DNA of 64,000 nt from Bhargavaea sp. CC-171006 (GTDB taxonomy: Bacteria; Bacillota; Bacilli; Bacillales_A; Planococcaceae): contig NZ_QUZH01000003.1 in NCBI RefSeq assembly GCF_009761675.1, forward strand, positions 62,001 to 126,000, written 5' to 3'. The notes below the pieces were generated by a model, which saw nothing but the letters and a program-made list of their open reading frames with translations, did no database searches and was not told the DNA's origin. Position numbers and translations under genes: made by a program. Shown here in pieces: positions 7,114 through 16,277 of the stretch. The number at the start of each line of letters is the position of its first letter. Position 1 is the stretch's first letter.

Positions 7114-9162
7114 TTAAGTAAAGTCCCGGGGAATCTCAACTTCCCAAGTCTTGTCGAACACTTCCTTATCGCCTTCATAGGCGGTCAGGCGGTTCGTCAG
7201 GTAATAGTTTTTCTCGTCAGCGGTCATGACACTCTTCGTGACCAGATGGGTCTGCCAGTCTCCCCGGCCGACATCCAGCGTCCAGTCGCATTCGACCTTG
7301 GCACTGAGCGGGTCTCCGCCTCGGATCGTATAGACGTTGCGGTTTGTGCTGCCGTATTCCAGTCCGTTGACATGCAGGCGGCGCGAACCTTCATCGGAGA
7401 AGTCATCAAGCGTCCAGATGTCAGTGACCACATCATGCTTGATCTCGCGTGTACGGCCGGCCTCCCGTAGGATGTCTTTCGTCAGGACAGGAGCGGTTTC
7501 GGCAGGAGCGAACGGCTTCAGTTCCGCATCAATTGCCTTTTCCCCGCGGACCGGAAGCGAGAGGTATGTGTTCTCTGAGGGGTAGACGGTGAGTGTCGCT
7601 TCTTCCGGCGACGGCCAGGCATGCGGCCAGTAGTTCGGTGAAATGGCAAGTTTCCACTGGTGCCCCTTGGCAAGCGTGTAGCCGATGACATCCATTTTCA
7701 CGTCAACTTTGTACTTCTTGCCCGGCTCCAGCGCTTCCGGGAATTCATCGTTGTCACGATGGGACAGGTTCAGCATCCCCCATGTCACCCGTGTGGATGA
7801 ACCGTCCGGAGCAACGTCGTTCAGGCGGACCGCGATCAGTGCATCCGGTTTGTCGGAAGACAATTCCACGCTGAAGGTCGGGTGTCCGAGAATCGGCGTG
7901 TCCTGCTTAACCGGTTCAGATTCAAATACCACGGCATAGCCGTTTTCATTCCGCTGGTCGGCAGGCAGATCACCCGGCTGCCCGAACGGACAGTAGACAC
8001 CCGCGTGCATGCCGTGCTGCTGGACGCTTCCGACCCGAATGTCCGAGCAAGCTTCCGGTTGCAAGATCAATTTGTTTTCACCCAGGTAAAGACGCTGGTC
8101 ATTGATCGCTGCAGGCGGCCACTGTTTTTCAGCGATCCAGTGACCCGGCCGGTAGTCATAGCTTGTCTGCGGCGGCACGCTGTCCTGAAGGTAAGCCCGG
8201 AGCATCGGCTCTTCCATGATGCCGGTGTCCTCCCCCTTCAGCCACTGATCCCACCAGCGCAGGCATTCCTGGAGAAATCCGATCTGAGGGCCGGGCACGG
8301 CCATCTCCGGATACTCATGCGCCCACGGCCCGATGAGGCCCTTACGCGGTACTTCGAGATTTTCGAGCATTCTCGGAATCGCATTTGGGTAGCCGTCCGC
8401 CCATCCGCCGACCGCAAAGACAGGGATTTCAATCGCCTGATAGTCCTCATTGACAGAACCGTGTTTCCAATAGGCGTCGCGGCGCTGATGACGGACCCAT
8501 TCCTCGACGAATGGCGGAGTGTTCTCCATGCGTTCCAGCCAGTTCGACTTCCAGGACTCGCCGACCACTTCGGGATCTTGCGGCCGGGCGTTGTAGGCGA
8601 ACATCGTCGAGGCCCACCAGAGCATGTCCGATGCCAGCATGGCACCGCCTTTGTAATGGACATCGTCCGCATAACGGTCGTCCGTCGAGCAGATGGTGAT
8701 GATCGTCTTCAGCTGTTTTGGACGGCGTGCAGCCACCTGCAGCCCGTTAAAGCCTCCCCACGACTTACCGATCATCCCGACACTTCCGGTCGACCATGGC
8801 TGCTGTTCAATCCATTCGAGGATTTCCAGCGCATCGTCCTGTTCCTGCTTCAGATACTCGTCATAGAGGATGCCGTCCGAATCACCGGTCCCGCGAATGT
8901 CGACGCGGATGCTTGCATAACCGTGCCCTGCAAAATACGGGTGCCGGAGCGAGTCACGCAGTGCCGTGAACTCGTTTTTTCTGTATGGCAGATATTCGAG
9001 GATGGCCGGAACCGGATTTTCCTCTGCCCCTTCCGGAAGCCAGATCTTGGCGGACAGCTTTGTCCCGTCCGACATCGGAATCCAGATGTTGTTCAGTTCT
9101 TTTATTTTATGGGGAAATTCGTCCCGAACAGAGCGGTTTGTTTCTCGTACGTTAAATACCAA
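7114..9162 (-). CDS. CocE/NonD-family alpha/beta hydrolase (X-Pro dipeptidyl-peptidase S15-like)
   Basis: This 682-residue cytoplasmic hydrolase has the nucleophile elbow GKSWGG (Ser134), an Asp candidate in GGWADGYPNA and a His candidate in GPWAHEYP. The C-terminal third is the jelly-roll domain of the CocE/PepX family. Members hydrolyse esters or amides such as cocaine, glutaryl-7-ACA and acyl peptides. The gene starts 3 bases after the stop of the BCCT transporter gene upstream and is probably co-transcribed. A joint role in taking up and hydrolysing a quaternary-amine ester is my inference from that pairing alone. Confidence 0.88.
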   Translation of the reverse strand: MVFNVRETNRSVRDEFPHKIKELNNIWIPMSDGTKLSAKIWLPEGAEENPVPAILEYLPYRKNEFTALRDSLRHPYFAGHGYASIRVDIRGTGDSDGILYDEYLKQEQDDALEILEWIEQQPWSTGSVGMIGKSWGGFNGLQVAARRPKQLKTIITICSTDDRYADDVHYKGGAMLASDMLWWASTMFAYNARPQDPEVVGESWKSNWLERMENTPPFVEEWVRHQRRDAYWKHGSVNEDYQAIEIPVFAVGGWADGYPNAIPRMLENLEVPRKGLIGPWAHEYPEMAVPGPQIGFLQECLRWWDQWLKGEDTGIMEEPMLRAYLQDSVPPQTSYDYRPGHWIAEKQWPPAAINDQRLYLGENKLILQPEACSDIRVGSVQQHGMHAGVYCPFGQPGDLPADQRNENGYAVVFESEPVKQDTPILGHPTFSVELSSDKPDALIAVRLNDVAPDGSSTRVTWGMLNLSHRDNDEFPEALEPGKKYKVDVKMDVIGYTLAKGHQWKLAISPNYWPHAWPSPEEATLTVYPSENTYLSLPVRGEKAIDAELKPFAPAETAPVLTKDILREAGRTREIKHDVVTDIWTLDDFSDEGSRRLHVNGLEYGSTNRNVYTIRGGDPLSAKVECDWTLDVGRGDWQTHLVTKSVMTADEKNYYLTNRLTAYEGDKEVFDKTWEVEIPRDFT

Positions 9163-9165
9163 CGG

Positions 9166-10704
9166 TTATTCCTCCTTGGAAGCCTGAGTGATTACATACC
9201 CTGATTTTTTCGGGAAGTCCTTCTTGAGCCACCTGACCAACGAGACAATCAGCAGAAGGTAGAACAGGAAGATCGGGACAGACACCACGACTGCCGATGT
9301 CTGGACAACCCTTAATCCGCCGACAAGGAGAAGTGAAATCCCCATCACCGCGAGCACGCCGCCCCAGATCATCCGGTGCCAGCGGGCCGGCTCCTGTCCC
9401 GGACGCATCTCTTTCGTCGCGATGGCCGCAAGGACGTATGTCGCCGAGTCCAGCGAGGTGGAAAGGAAAATCACGGCAAGGACAATGAAGAACGGCAATA
9501 CGATGGCACTGAGCGGCAATGAACTCAGAATCTCGACAACTGCTGCGTCGCCGCCTTTTTCCGCAAGAATATCGGTCAGGTTCAGTTTGCCGGTCAATTC
9601 GGCATTCATCGAGTAGCCGCCAAAGACCATGAAGTAGATCCATGCCCCGATCGATCCCCATAGAAGCATGTGCATGATCAATTGGCGGATGGTCCGGCCC
9701 CTTGAGATCCGCGCAACAAACAGTCCCATGAATGGCGCCGTAGCCGCGAACCAGGCCCAGTAAAAGACTGTCCACGCCTGAGGGAACCCGCTTTGCCCGA
9801 TCGGGTCCGTATAGAAACTCATCATGGCGAAGTTCTGGATCATCATGCCGAAACTGTTCGTGAAGTAAGTCAGGATAAACAGTGTAGGACCGGCAAGGAG
9901 CACGAAAATCGCAAGTGCAAGAGCGAGGTAGACGTTCAGGTCGCTCAGGCGGCGAATCCCTTTATGCAATCCGAGATAGGCACTTGCCGAGTAAACCACA
10001 GTGATCAGGATGACCAGTATGGCATCCAGCATCAATGACGGTTCGAGTCCGAACACTCGGGCGACAACCTGAGACACCATCGGCACGCCCAGTCCGAGCG
10101 TCGTTCCCAGTCCGCCGATCAGGCTCCAGATCACGAGAATATCGATCACCTTGCCCAGCCAGCCGTCTGCGTATTTTCCGAGCGCACCGCGAAGCGCAAC
10201 GCTCATCTTCAGCGAAGGCTGCTTCCTGATGAAATAGGAATAGGCAATGACAACTGTCGGGAATGCGTACAAGGACCATGCGGAAATTCCCCAATGGAAC
10301 AGCGCATAAGTTAGCGACCACTCGGCCGCCGCCTGGCTGCCGGGTTCAATTCCGAATGGAGGTCCGGAGTAGTAGTGGAGCGGCTCCACCATGGACCAAT
10401 ACATGATACTTGTCCCCATCCCCGCCGTGAACAGCATCGTGCCCCAGCTGAATGTCGAGAACTCCGGCTTTCCATCGCCCAGCCTAATCTTTCCGAAGCG
10501 GCTGAACGCCAGCCAGATTAATAATACAAACAGGCCGATCGTGAGAAACTGCCAGGCCCAATCCATTTTAAACGTGATGCCGGTCATGATCTGATCTAGT
10601 ACCGGCTCTGCACTTTCCCTGAATACTACCAGGGACACCGTGGCCAATAGGACGACAATAATCGCAAACCAGAAGATAAATGAATCTATCCGTGCTTTCT
10701 GCAC
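9166..10704 (-). CDS. BCCT-family (betaine/carnitine/choline) transporter
   Basis: This 512-residue protein has about 12 transmembrane segments. FTAGMGTSIMYWSMVEPLHYY and TYALFHWGISAWSLYAFPT contain the BCCT signature and the aromatic-box tryptophans that bind trimethylammonium groups. The start is set at the GTG six codons into the open frame, because AGAGGTGA lies just before it and the upstream ATG overlaps that site. It is divergent from a TetR regulator and followed 3 bases later by the CocE/NonD hydrolase. Whether it takes up betaine, choline or an ester is unknown. Confidence 0.9.
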   Translation of the reverse strand: MQKARIDSFIFWFAIIVVLLATVSLVVFRESAEPVLDQIMTGITFKMDWAWQFLTIGLFVLLIWLAFSRFGKIRLGDGKPEFSTFSWGTMLFTAGMGTSIMYWSMVEPLHYYSGPPFGIEPGSQAAAEWSLTYALFHWGISAWSLYAFPTVVIAYSYFIRKQPSLKMSVALRGALGKYADGWLGKVIDILVIWSLIGGLGTTLGLGVPMVSQVVARVFGLEPSLMLDAILVILITVVYSASAYLGLHKGIRRLSDLNVYLALALAIFVLLAGPTLFILTYFTNSFGMMIQNFAMMSFYTDPIGQSGFPQAWTVFYWAWFAATAPFMGLFVARISRGRTIRQLIMHMLLWGSIGAWIYFMVFGGYSMNAELTGKLNLTDILAEKGGDAAVVEILSSLPLSAIVLPFFIVLAVIFLSTSLDSATYVLAAIATKEMRPGQEPARWHRMIWGGVLAVMGISLLLVGGLRVVQTSAVVVSVPIFLFYLLLIVSLVRWLKKDFPKKSGYVITQASKEE

Positions 10705-10740
10705 CCAATCACCTCTCAAATGTTTTTAGGTATCCAATTG

Positions 10741-10769
10741 CCGATACGTATGTGAAGTCACACTTGCAA
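10741..10769 (-). promoter_or_regulatory. Candidate promoter of the BCCT-CocE operon
   Basis: On the minus strand TTGCAA (10769-10764) and TATCGG (10746-10741) are separated by 17 bp. Just upstream, the palindrome ATCATGAT occurs twice 16 bases apart (near 10786 and 10802), a plausible site for the divergent TetR protein. Confidence 0.4.
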
Positions 10770-10815
10770 TCAGAAAGAATTACAATCATGATATATAAAG
10801 TAATCATGATTATTT

Positions 10816-10844
10816 TTGTAACATTGATTATGCTAACATATGAT
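10816..10844 (+). promoter_or_regulatory. Candidate promoter of the tetR gene with a cre-like site downstream
   Basis: TTGTAA (10816-10821), 17 bp and TATGAT (10839-10844). The sequence AAAGCGCTTTCA (10858-10869) just downstream matches the right half and centre of a CcpA cre site; its first bases (CA instead of TG) do not match. Confidence 0.4.
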
Positions 10845-10902
10845 AAGATGGTTTGCAAAAGCGCTTTCAAGATTTTTTCAGTTACGGAGGTGCCGGTCCG
10901 GT

Positions 10903-11571
10903 ATGACAAACAAGCAATTACAGAAGAGCCGGATGTGGAAGTATTTCATTGAAGCGACAGTGGAAATCATCCATGAAGAAGGGATCGACAAAGTGACGAT
11001 CCGCAAAGTGGCAGACCGAGCCGGTTATAATAGTGCCACTCTATATAACTATTTCAGCGAACTGTCCCATCTGAAGTTCTTCGCAGCGATGCGGCTGCTG
11101 GGTGGTTATATCGAAGAAGTGACTGCACGGATGGATGACGCGGAAACACCGCTCGACAAGTATGTGATCGCCTGGGAATGCTTTATCCGCCATTCCTTCA
11201 GATCACCCAAACTTTTCAACGCGGTATTTATCATGGACCTCGGAGACCAGCCGGGAAAACTCATGGAGCGCTATTATGAGGTGTACCCGGCAGAACTGGT
11301 CAATGTCCCTGACGAACTCCAACCCACCCTGTTTGAACGCAGTGTGATGAAGCGGGGCAAGTCCATGCTTCAGATGGCTGCCGAAGAAGGCCAGATTCCG
11401 ATGGCACAGATGAATCCGGTCAATGAAAAGACGAACCTGATCTGGCAGGGCATGATGACGAGCATCCTCAATAACCGCCTTGACTACGATATTGGGGAAG
11501 CGGAACGGAATACCATGAAGTATGTTCGTGAAATTATCGAAGATGCCCGGAAATCAATCCAACCGTCATGA
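10903..11571 (+). CDS. TetR/AcrR-family transcriptional regulator
   Basis: This 222-residue protein has the N-terminal helix-turn-helix VTIRKVADRAGYNSATLYNYF and a variable all-helical ligand domain. I chose the ATG at 10903 because GGAGGTG lies 10 bases upstream; the open frame extends 21 codons further but without a ribosome site. It is divergent from the BCCT-CocE operon across about 200 bp with paired palindromes, so it probably controls that operon. Ligand unknown. Confidence 0.9.
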   Translation: MTNKQLQKSRMWKYFIEATVEIIHEEGIDKVTIRKVADRAGYNSATLYNYFSELSHLKFFAAMRLLGGYIEEVTARMDDAETPLDKYVIAWECFIRHSFRSPKLFNAVFIMDLGDQPGKLMERYYEVYPAELVNVPDELQPTLFERSVMKRGKSMLQMAAEEGQIPMAQMNPVNEKTNLIWQGMMTSILNNRLDYDIGEAERNTMKYVREIIEDARKSIQPS

Positions 11572-11572
11572 C

Positions 11573-11614
11573 CAAACAGGCCCGACCCGGCATTTGCCGG
11601 ATCGGGCCTGTTTG
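11573..11614. terminator. Bidirectional terminator between tetR and catalase
   Basis: An 18- to 20-bp stem (CAAACAGGCCCGA...TCGGGCCTGTTTG) with TTTTT follows. Its centre is identical over 26 bases to the terminator at 7059-7084. Confidence 0.8.
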
Positions 11615-11622
11615 TCTTTTTA

Positions 11623-13662
11623 TCAGGTACGGTCCCAGAATCGTTTCATCGCAAGCGCTTCGATGTACTGGTCTGCAAAATCAGGATTGTTTTCCGCCAT
11701 GACGACGCCGTCCAGGTTGTTGGCTTCGGTGCTCATGGCGTATTGGGCGGCACCGGCACCAACGGCGATCGGCTTCATGAACATGTAATGCATCTTGAAG
11801 AAGTCCATCGCGCCCTGGTCGAACTTAAGCTGATTCATCTTCGCTTTGCCGCCGACGAGGTAGACTGAATCATAAAGCGTCGGGTGGACGGTCAGGAACG
11901 TGTTCGTCGGGGTCAGCTCCATGCCGTCTTTCCCTTTGACCGGCGAGAGCGTCTCGGAGACGATATCGATCACCGCTCCGACGCCTTTCAGTGCAGCCAG
12001 GGCCTTGTCGACTTCTTTCTCGTCGAACCCATCGCCGATGACGACTGCGACTCTGGAAGTTATTGCAGAGTGCGGCGAATTCAACTGGCTCAGGGACGGA
12101 TAGCTTTTTTCATAGTCGACATGCTTCGTTGCCGGTGGGGTCACGCCGACGTTTTGCGCAAGCATCGCAGCAAAGTCGGTGTCGACATTCGCGAACATCT
12201 CCACCGTCTTCTGACGGATTTCCTTATTTTTCACGCCGCCGACGTGGAAGCTGAACGACTCGATCAGGTCCTGCTTCTCCGGCATCGACAGGCTGTTCCA
12301 GAACATGCGCGGCTGGGAGTAGTAATCCTGGAAGGAATCGCTCGGGTGCTCTCTCGTCACATAGCCTTCGACCTTCTCCTGGTAATTCTCGTACCCTTCC
12401 GGCGCAGGAGTCTCGTGAGGGGTGCCGTCCGCCTGCATGTTGTTGTGGAAGTGGACGTTGTCCTGCTCGATCGGATACTTCAGATAGCTGTCGCGCAGGT
12501 TGTGGTTCACATCAGAGATCGGGCGGTTGATCGGCAGCTCCTCGTAGTTAGCGGAGTGGTGGCGGTGCAGCTCCGTATCGCGGTAAGCGAACGAGCGGCC
12601 CTGCAGCACCGGATCATTCGTGAACTCGATGCCCGGGACGAGGTTCGCCGGGTTGAATGCGGACTGTTCCGTTTCGGCGAAGAAGTTGTCCTGAAGACGG
12701 TTCAGCACCATCTTGCCGACGACCTTCGGCGGCACTTCCTCCTCCGGCCACAGCTTGGTATCGTCCAGAATGTCAAAGTCGAACTTGAACTCATCTTCCT
12801 CATCAATCAGCTGGACGCACAGGTCATATTCCGGATACGCGCCGCTCTCAATCGCTTCGATGATGTCACGGCGGTGGAAATCCGGGTCAACGCCGCCGAT
12901 GATATTCCCCTCATCCAGCGTGACAGAGTGGACGCCAAGCTTCGGCTTCCAAATAAAGCGGACAAACGTGGACTTGCCTTTTTCATTGATCAGCCGGAAC
13001 GTGTTGACCGGGAACCCTTCCATCATGCGCCAACTGCGCGGGCGGCCGCGCATCGACATGAGCCACATGACCATATGCGCCGACTCCGGGTTGCTCGTGA
13101 CATAGTCCCAGAAATTATCGTGCGCGACTGTGGCCTGCGGCATATGCTGCTTGGGCTCCGGTTTCGCTGCGTGAGTCACGTCCATGAACTTCATGGCATC
13201 GGCCAGGATGAACACCGGGAACTGGAGCGCCAGCATATCATAGTTGCCTTCTTCGGTGTAGAACTTCGTGGCAAATCCGCGGATGTCGACCGCCGTGTCC
13301 TTGGAACCGCGATTCCCGACAAAGTTTGAGAAGCGCACGAAGACCGGTGTTTTCTTGCCCGGCTCCAGGAATTTCGCCATCGTGTAGTCCTTCATCGATT
13401 CCGTCGCCACGAATTCCCCGTGGACACCGTAGCCCCGGGCGTGGACGACTTTCTCAGGGATCCGTTCACGGTTAAAATGGGACTGCTTTTTGTAGAAGTG
13501 GAAATCCTGCATGAGGAGCGGGCCGCGCTTGCCCGCTCGAAGTGTTTTCTGGTCATCCGCAACTTTACTGCCGTTGATGTCGGTCATCGGCTTACCCGTG
13601 TTCTGCCTCCTGAACTGCTCAAGCTGCTTGTCTTTTTCATTGCCACCGTTTTTCTGATCCAT
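11623..13662 (-). CDS. katE: Large-subunit catalase (clade 2, KatE/HPII type)
   Basis: This 679-residue haem catalase decomposes hydrogen peroxide. The core (about residues 30-510) includes [15 protein letters not shown] with the distal histidine, [13 protein letters not shown], and the proximal region around the tyrosine of [22 protein letters not shown]. The last 150 residues form the DJ-1/glutamine-amidotransferase-like domain that marks large-subunit catalases; length is close to B. subtilis KatE. A SigB-like promoter lies upstream, consistent with general stress control. It stands alone between two terminators. Confidence 0.94.
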   Translation of the reverse strand: MDQKNGGNEKDKQLEQFRRQNTGKPMTDINGSKVADDQKTLRAGKRGPLLMQDFHFYKKQSHFNRERIPEKVVHARGYGVHGEFVATESMKDYTMAKFLEPGKKTPVFVRFSNFVGNRGSKDTAVDIRGFATKFYTEEGNYDMLALQFPVFILADAMKFMDVTHAAKPEPKQHMPQATVAHDNFWDYVTSNPESAHMVMWLMSMRGRPRSWRMMEGFPVNTFRLINEKGKSTFVRFIWKPKLGVHSVTLDEGNIIGGVDPDFHRRDIIEAIESGAYPEYDLCVQLIDEEDEFKFDFDILDDTKLWPEEEVPPKVVGKMVLNRLQDNFFAETEQSAFNPANLVPGIEFTNDPVLQGRSFAYRDTELHRHHSANYEELPINRPISDVNHNLRDSYLKYPIEQDNVHFHNNMQADGTPHETPAPEGYENYQEKVEGYVTREHPSDSFQDYYSQPRMFWNSLSMPEKQDLIESFSFHVGGVKNKEIRQKTVEMFANVDTDFAAMLAQNVGVTPPATKHVDYEKSYPSLSQLNSPHSAITSRVAVVIGDGFDEKEVDKALAALKGVGAVIDIVSETLSPVKGKDGMELTPTNTFLTVHPTLYDSVYLVGGKAKMNQLKFDQGAMDFFKMHYMFMKPIAVGAGAAQYAMSTEANNLDGVVMAENNPDFADQYIEALAMKRFWDRT

Positions 13663-13746
13663 GTTTTCACCCTTTTCCAGTAATCATTTCGTTCAGTAGA
13701 CGAGGACTCCCGTTTACGTGACCCCCCACATCTGGTTCTCTTCCCT

Positions 13747-13773
13747 TTTCCCTATAGATTGATAGTTTCAAAC
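13747..13773 (-). promoter_or_regulatory. SigB-like promoter of katE
   Basis: On the minus strand GTTTGA (13773-13768) and GGGAAA (13752-13747) are 15 bp apart, about 85 bases before the katE start. This resembles GTTTAA-N13-15-GGGTAT, with one and two mismatches. katE is SigB-dependent in B. subtilis. Confidence 0.4.
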
Positions 13774-13805
13774 AATAACGGTTGATTGATTCTGAACGTA
13801 ATTTA

Positions 13806-13840
13806 AAAGGCGGCCCGAAGATTTTCTTCGGGCCGCCTTT
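13806..13840 (-). terminator. Terminator of the small stress-like protein gene
   Basis: Perfect stem AAAGGCGGCCCGAAGA / TCTTCGGGCCGCCTTT, 5 bases past the stop at 13845, with flanking A/T runs. Confidence 0.8.
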
Positions 13841-13844
13841 CACG

Positions 13845-14099
13845 TCATGAAATTTTATCGTGGGTTCTGTTTTCCTGGGATTGGTTATAATACTGGACGC
13901 TGGTCATCGCACCTTCCGACACCATTTCCGCATCATCGATGTCGGCCGGCTTGCCAAGCTCTTTTTTGTAATCCGGGTTGAACACACGGATTGCCTCGTC
14001 AATTTGTTTTTTGACATTTCTTCTGTTTTCTTCATTTGTGAGATACGCTGCCCCGGCAACCAGTCCGGCTGCGCCCACCAACTTTGTCAGTTTCCCCAT
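13845..14099 (-). CDS. Small protein with an N-terminal membrane segment, unknown function
   Basis: This 84-residue protein has a glycine/alanine-rich hydrophobic stretch (LVGAAGLVAGAAYL, residues 7-20), a basic helical part (NEENRRNVKKQIDEAI) and an acidic, polar tail. The layout resembles short YtxH-like general stress proteins, but I do not recognise a specific family. AGGATG lies before the ATG, and a strong terminator follows the stop. It is next to katE on the same strand but separated from it by a terminator. Confidence 0.7.
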   Translation of the reverse strand: MGKLTKLVGAAGLVAGAAYLTNEENRRNVKKQIDEAIRVFNPDYKKELGKPADIDDAEMVSEGAMTSVQYYNQSQENRTHDKIS

Positions 14100-14290
14100 T
14101 CATCTCAGCATCCTTTCCTGCCCATCTGCCAATCATTTTAAATGATTGAAAGCCAATTACTCTATTCCCTTATCTGCTGCTCCTTAAACAACGCAACCGG
14201 CCGTAGCAGTGAGCCCGATTGGTTCCCTTTGGAGTAATTGAACAAAGCCTTGGTCAACCAGACGCTGAGATGCCTTCCAATTTCTATCCA

Positions 14291-14324
14291 AAAAGCCACC
14301 ATCCGCTTGAGGATGATGGCTTTT
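14291..14324 (-). terminator. Terminator of the LLM-FMN reductase operon
   Basis: AAAAGCCATCATCC / GGATGGTGGCTTTTT on the minus strand (one mismatch), 18 bases past the stop of the second FMN reductase. Confidence 0.75.
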
Positions 14325-14342
14325 GTTCTGAACGTATGTGAT

Positions 14343-14966
14343 TTAGACCATGCTTGGTTCTTTCGTTTCTTTACGGATTGTCTTAAATGCCGTTGCCCAT
14401 TCGTTGACTTCACCGAGCATCGTATTGACGTTCTCAAGATGCAGCTCGGCCGGCTTGAACTCCGTAGCATTCTCGAAGTCGGTAAAGAGCGAGAGGGTCG
14501 GGTGCGTCCGGACATCGGCAACAGACAGTTCACCGAGGATGCCGCGAAGGTGTTCCGCTGCACGCGCGCCGCCCGTCGAGCCGTAGCTGACGATGCCTGC
14601 CGGCTTATCCGCCCACGCTTCCCGCGCCGTGTCGATTGCGTTTTTCAGGACGCCTGAAATGCTGTGGTTGTACTCCTGGACGACGAAGACGAACCCATCA
14701 AGGCTTGCGAGCTTCTCGTTCCACTTTGCGATGCCAGGCTCCGAACCGTCTGTCGTTCCGACAAACGGGAGCTGGTAGTCTTGGATGTCGATGATTTCAT
14801 AGTTGGCATCATTGCGACCTTCCGCGATGCCTTTGAGCCACTCACCGACCTGAGGGCTCACACGGCCTTCGCGTGTAGAGCCGAGGATGATACCGATTTT
14901 GAGTTTTTCCGGCACTACTGGTGCCGCTTCCTGTTTTTTGCCGAATAGTTTAGAGAAAAATCCCAT
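14343..14966 (-). CDS. NADPH-dependent FMN reductase, copy 2
   Basis: This 207-residue protein is a close paralogue of the one at 1713-2279, with the same GSTREGRVSPQVG loop, TTDGSEPGIAKWNEKLASL and YGSTGGARAAEHLRGILGEL. It adds about 20 residues at the N-terminus (MGFFSKLFGKKQEAAP). The ATG at 14966 has AGGAG 8 bases upstream; an in-frame GTG at 14975 overlaps that site. It is the second gene of an operon with an LLM flavin oxidoreductase 45 bases upstream, so it may supply reduced FMN to that enzyme. That pairing is common for two-component flavin monooxygenases. Confidence 0.9.
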   Translation of the reverse strand: MGFFSKLFGKKQEAAPVVPEKLKIGIILGSTREGRVSPQVGEWLKGIAEGRNDANYEIIDIQDYQLPFVGTTDGSEPGIAKWNEKLASLDGFVFVVQEYNHSISGVLKNAIDTAREAWADKPAGIVSYGSTGGARAAEHLRGILGELSVADVRTHPTLSLFTDFENATEFKPAELHLENVNTMLGEVNEWATAFKTIRKETKEPSMV

Positions 14967-15011
14967 GATGATCACTCCTGATTAATTGTTTCCAAAGTCT
15001 GAGAAACGAAT

Positions 15012-16079
15012 TTACATTGAGCCGACCGCTTTCCGGACAGCCGGGGCGACCTCGGTGGCGAGGAGCTCGATGCTCCGGGCGACCTGCTCATACAGCTGGC
15101 CGCCGATGTCCAGCTGTGCGAGGAAGCGGGTATGGCCAAACAATTCATGCTGGCGGAGGATCTTCTCCGTCACTTCTTCCGCGCTGCCTACAAATAGTGC
15201 ATGGTCCGGTCCGGTGACTTGATCGAAGTCCTCACGGCTCATACGGAAGGCCATGCCCCGCTGGCGGTTTACCTCTGCCCAATATCCTGAGTAGTACGGA
15301 TAGAATGTGTCCCGTGCGGTTTCCCCGTCTTCTGCAAGGAAGCCGTGTCCGGTGACGCCGACACGGAGTGAATCCGGATCATGCCCTGCCGCCGCGCCCG
15401 CCTGCCTGTACAGATCCGCGAACGGCTTGAACCGGCCAAGCGGTCCGCCGAGGATGGCAAGTGCCATGCCGGCACCGAGCCTTCCTGCACGGACCGCACT
15501 TTCAGGTGTTCCGCCGACGCCGATCCAGAACGGGATTTCCGGCTGGACGGGACGCGGTGCGATTTCCGCGTTCCGGAGAGGAGAGCGGAAACTCCCGCTC
15601 CAGTCCACGACTTCGTTTTCATTGAGCACACTGAACAGTTCCGCGTTTTCTTCGAACAGTGCATCATAATCCGCCGTATCGAAACCGAACAGAGGGAACG
15701 ATTCAATAAAGGCCCCGCGGCCGGCCATGACTTCTGCCCGTCCGTCCGACAGAAGGTCGAGTGTCGCGAAGTCTTCAAAAAGCCGGACAGGATCGACGGT
15801 ACTGAGGACGGTCGTCGTGCTCGTCAGCCGGATCTGTTCCGTCGCCTGTGCGACCGCAGCGAGGACAACCGGCGGCGCGGAAACGGCATAGTCCAGCCGG
15901 TGATGTTCTCCGACGCCGAACACATCGAGGCCGAGCCGGTCGGCCAGCTTGGCCGCATCGATGATTTCCTTCAGCCGCTGGCCGGCGGAAAGCGTCTTTC
16001 CGGTATGAGGGTCCCTCACGATATCGCCGAGCGTGTAGATGCCGATCTCAAATGCCGGCTTTTCATTTGATGGATTCAT
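15012..16079 (-). CDS. LLM-class (luciferase-like) flavin-dependent oxidoreductase
   Basis: This 355-residue TIM-barrel enzyme contains GVGEHHRLDYAVSAP, TSTTTVLSTVDPVR and AGRGAFIESFPLFG, typical of bacterial luciferase-like monooxygenases of the CE1758 type. These use reduced FMN and oxygen. The FMN reductase gene directly downstream (36-45 bases) is the likely reductase partner. A SigA promoter at 16172-16200 overlaps an MhqR-like half-site and follows the operator-like element found also at the first FMN reductase. Substrate unknown. Confidence 0.9.
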   Translation of the reverse strand: MNPSNEKPAFEIGIYTLGDIVRDPHTGKTLSAGQRLKEIIDAAKLADRLGLDVFGVGEHHRLDYAVSAPPVVLAAVAQATEQIRLTSTTTVLSTVDPVRLFEDFATLDLLSDGRAEVMAGRGAFIESFPLFGFDTADYDALFEENAELFSVLNENEVVDWSGSFRSPLRNAEIAPRPVQPEIPFWIGVGGTPESAVRAGRLGAGMALAILGGPLGRFKPFADLYRQAGAAAGHDPDSLRVGVTGHGFLAEDGETARDTFYPYYSGYWAEVNRQRGMAFRMSREDFDQVTGPDHALFVGSAEEVTEKILRQHELFGHTRFLAQLDIGGQLYEQVARSIELLATEVAPAVRKAVGSM

Positions 16080-16154
16080 CTTCCTGTTTCACTCCTGAAT
16101 ACAACGGGGCCATGGCCACATCTAGCAGATCCCCGCCTAGAAAATTGTTCTCAA

Positions 16155-16168
16155 GTTACTTTTCGTAA
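16155..16168 (-). promoter_or_regulatory. Candidate operator, second copy
   Basis: GTTACTTTTCGTAA ends three bases from the -10 box, exactly the position of its 12/14 counterpart at 2303-2316. Confidence 0.45.
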
Positions 16169-16171
16169 TCA

Positions 16172-16200
16172 ACTATATTTTAATATCTCGATTTCGTCAA
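16172..16200 (-). promoter_or_regulatory. SigA-type promoter of the LLM-FMN reductase operon with MhqR-like half-site
   Basis: On the minus strand TTGACG (16200-16195) and TATAGT (16177-16172) are 17 bp apart. The spacer holds TATCTCGATTTC (16184-16195), one mismatch from the element at 2356-2367. Confidence 0.6.
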
Positions 16201-16277
16201 GTCTATTGTGCTGAAAAATGGGGCCACAAAAAAGCCGCCTCCGATTTTTAAGTGGCTGCACATCGTTACGCGGCTGA

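Noticed and set aside
7882-9204. 440-codon open frame antisense to the CocE hydrolase
   Set aside because: Shadow frame; the S15-like hydrolase on the minus strand has a full catalytic set.
10786-10810. Strong TetR operator
   Set aside because: ATCATGAT occurs twice, but each is a short palindrome and AT-rich sequence makes such pairs common; kept only as a note under the promoter.
11884-13329. 481-codon open frame antisense to katE
   Set aside because: High GC third positions keep antisense frames open; the sequence has no family features and the catalase on the other strand is certain.
14162-14563. Minus-strand 133-codon open frame downstream of the second FMN reductase
   Set aside because: It overlaps the reductase gene in another frame and passes through the terminator at 14291-14324.
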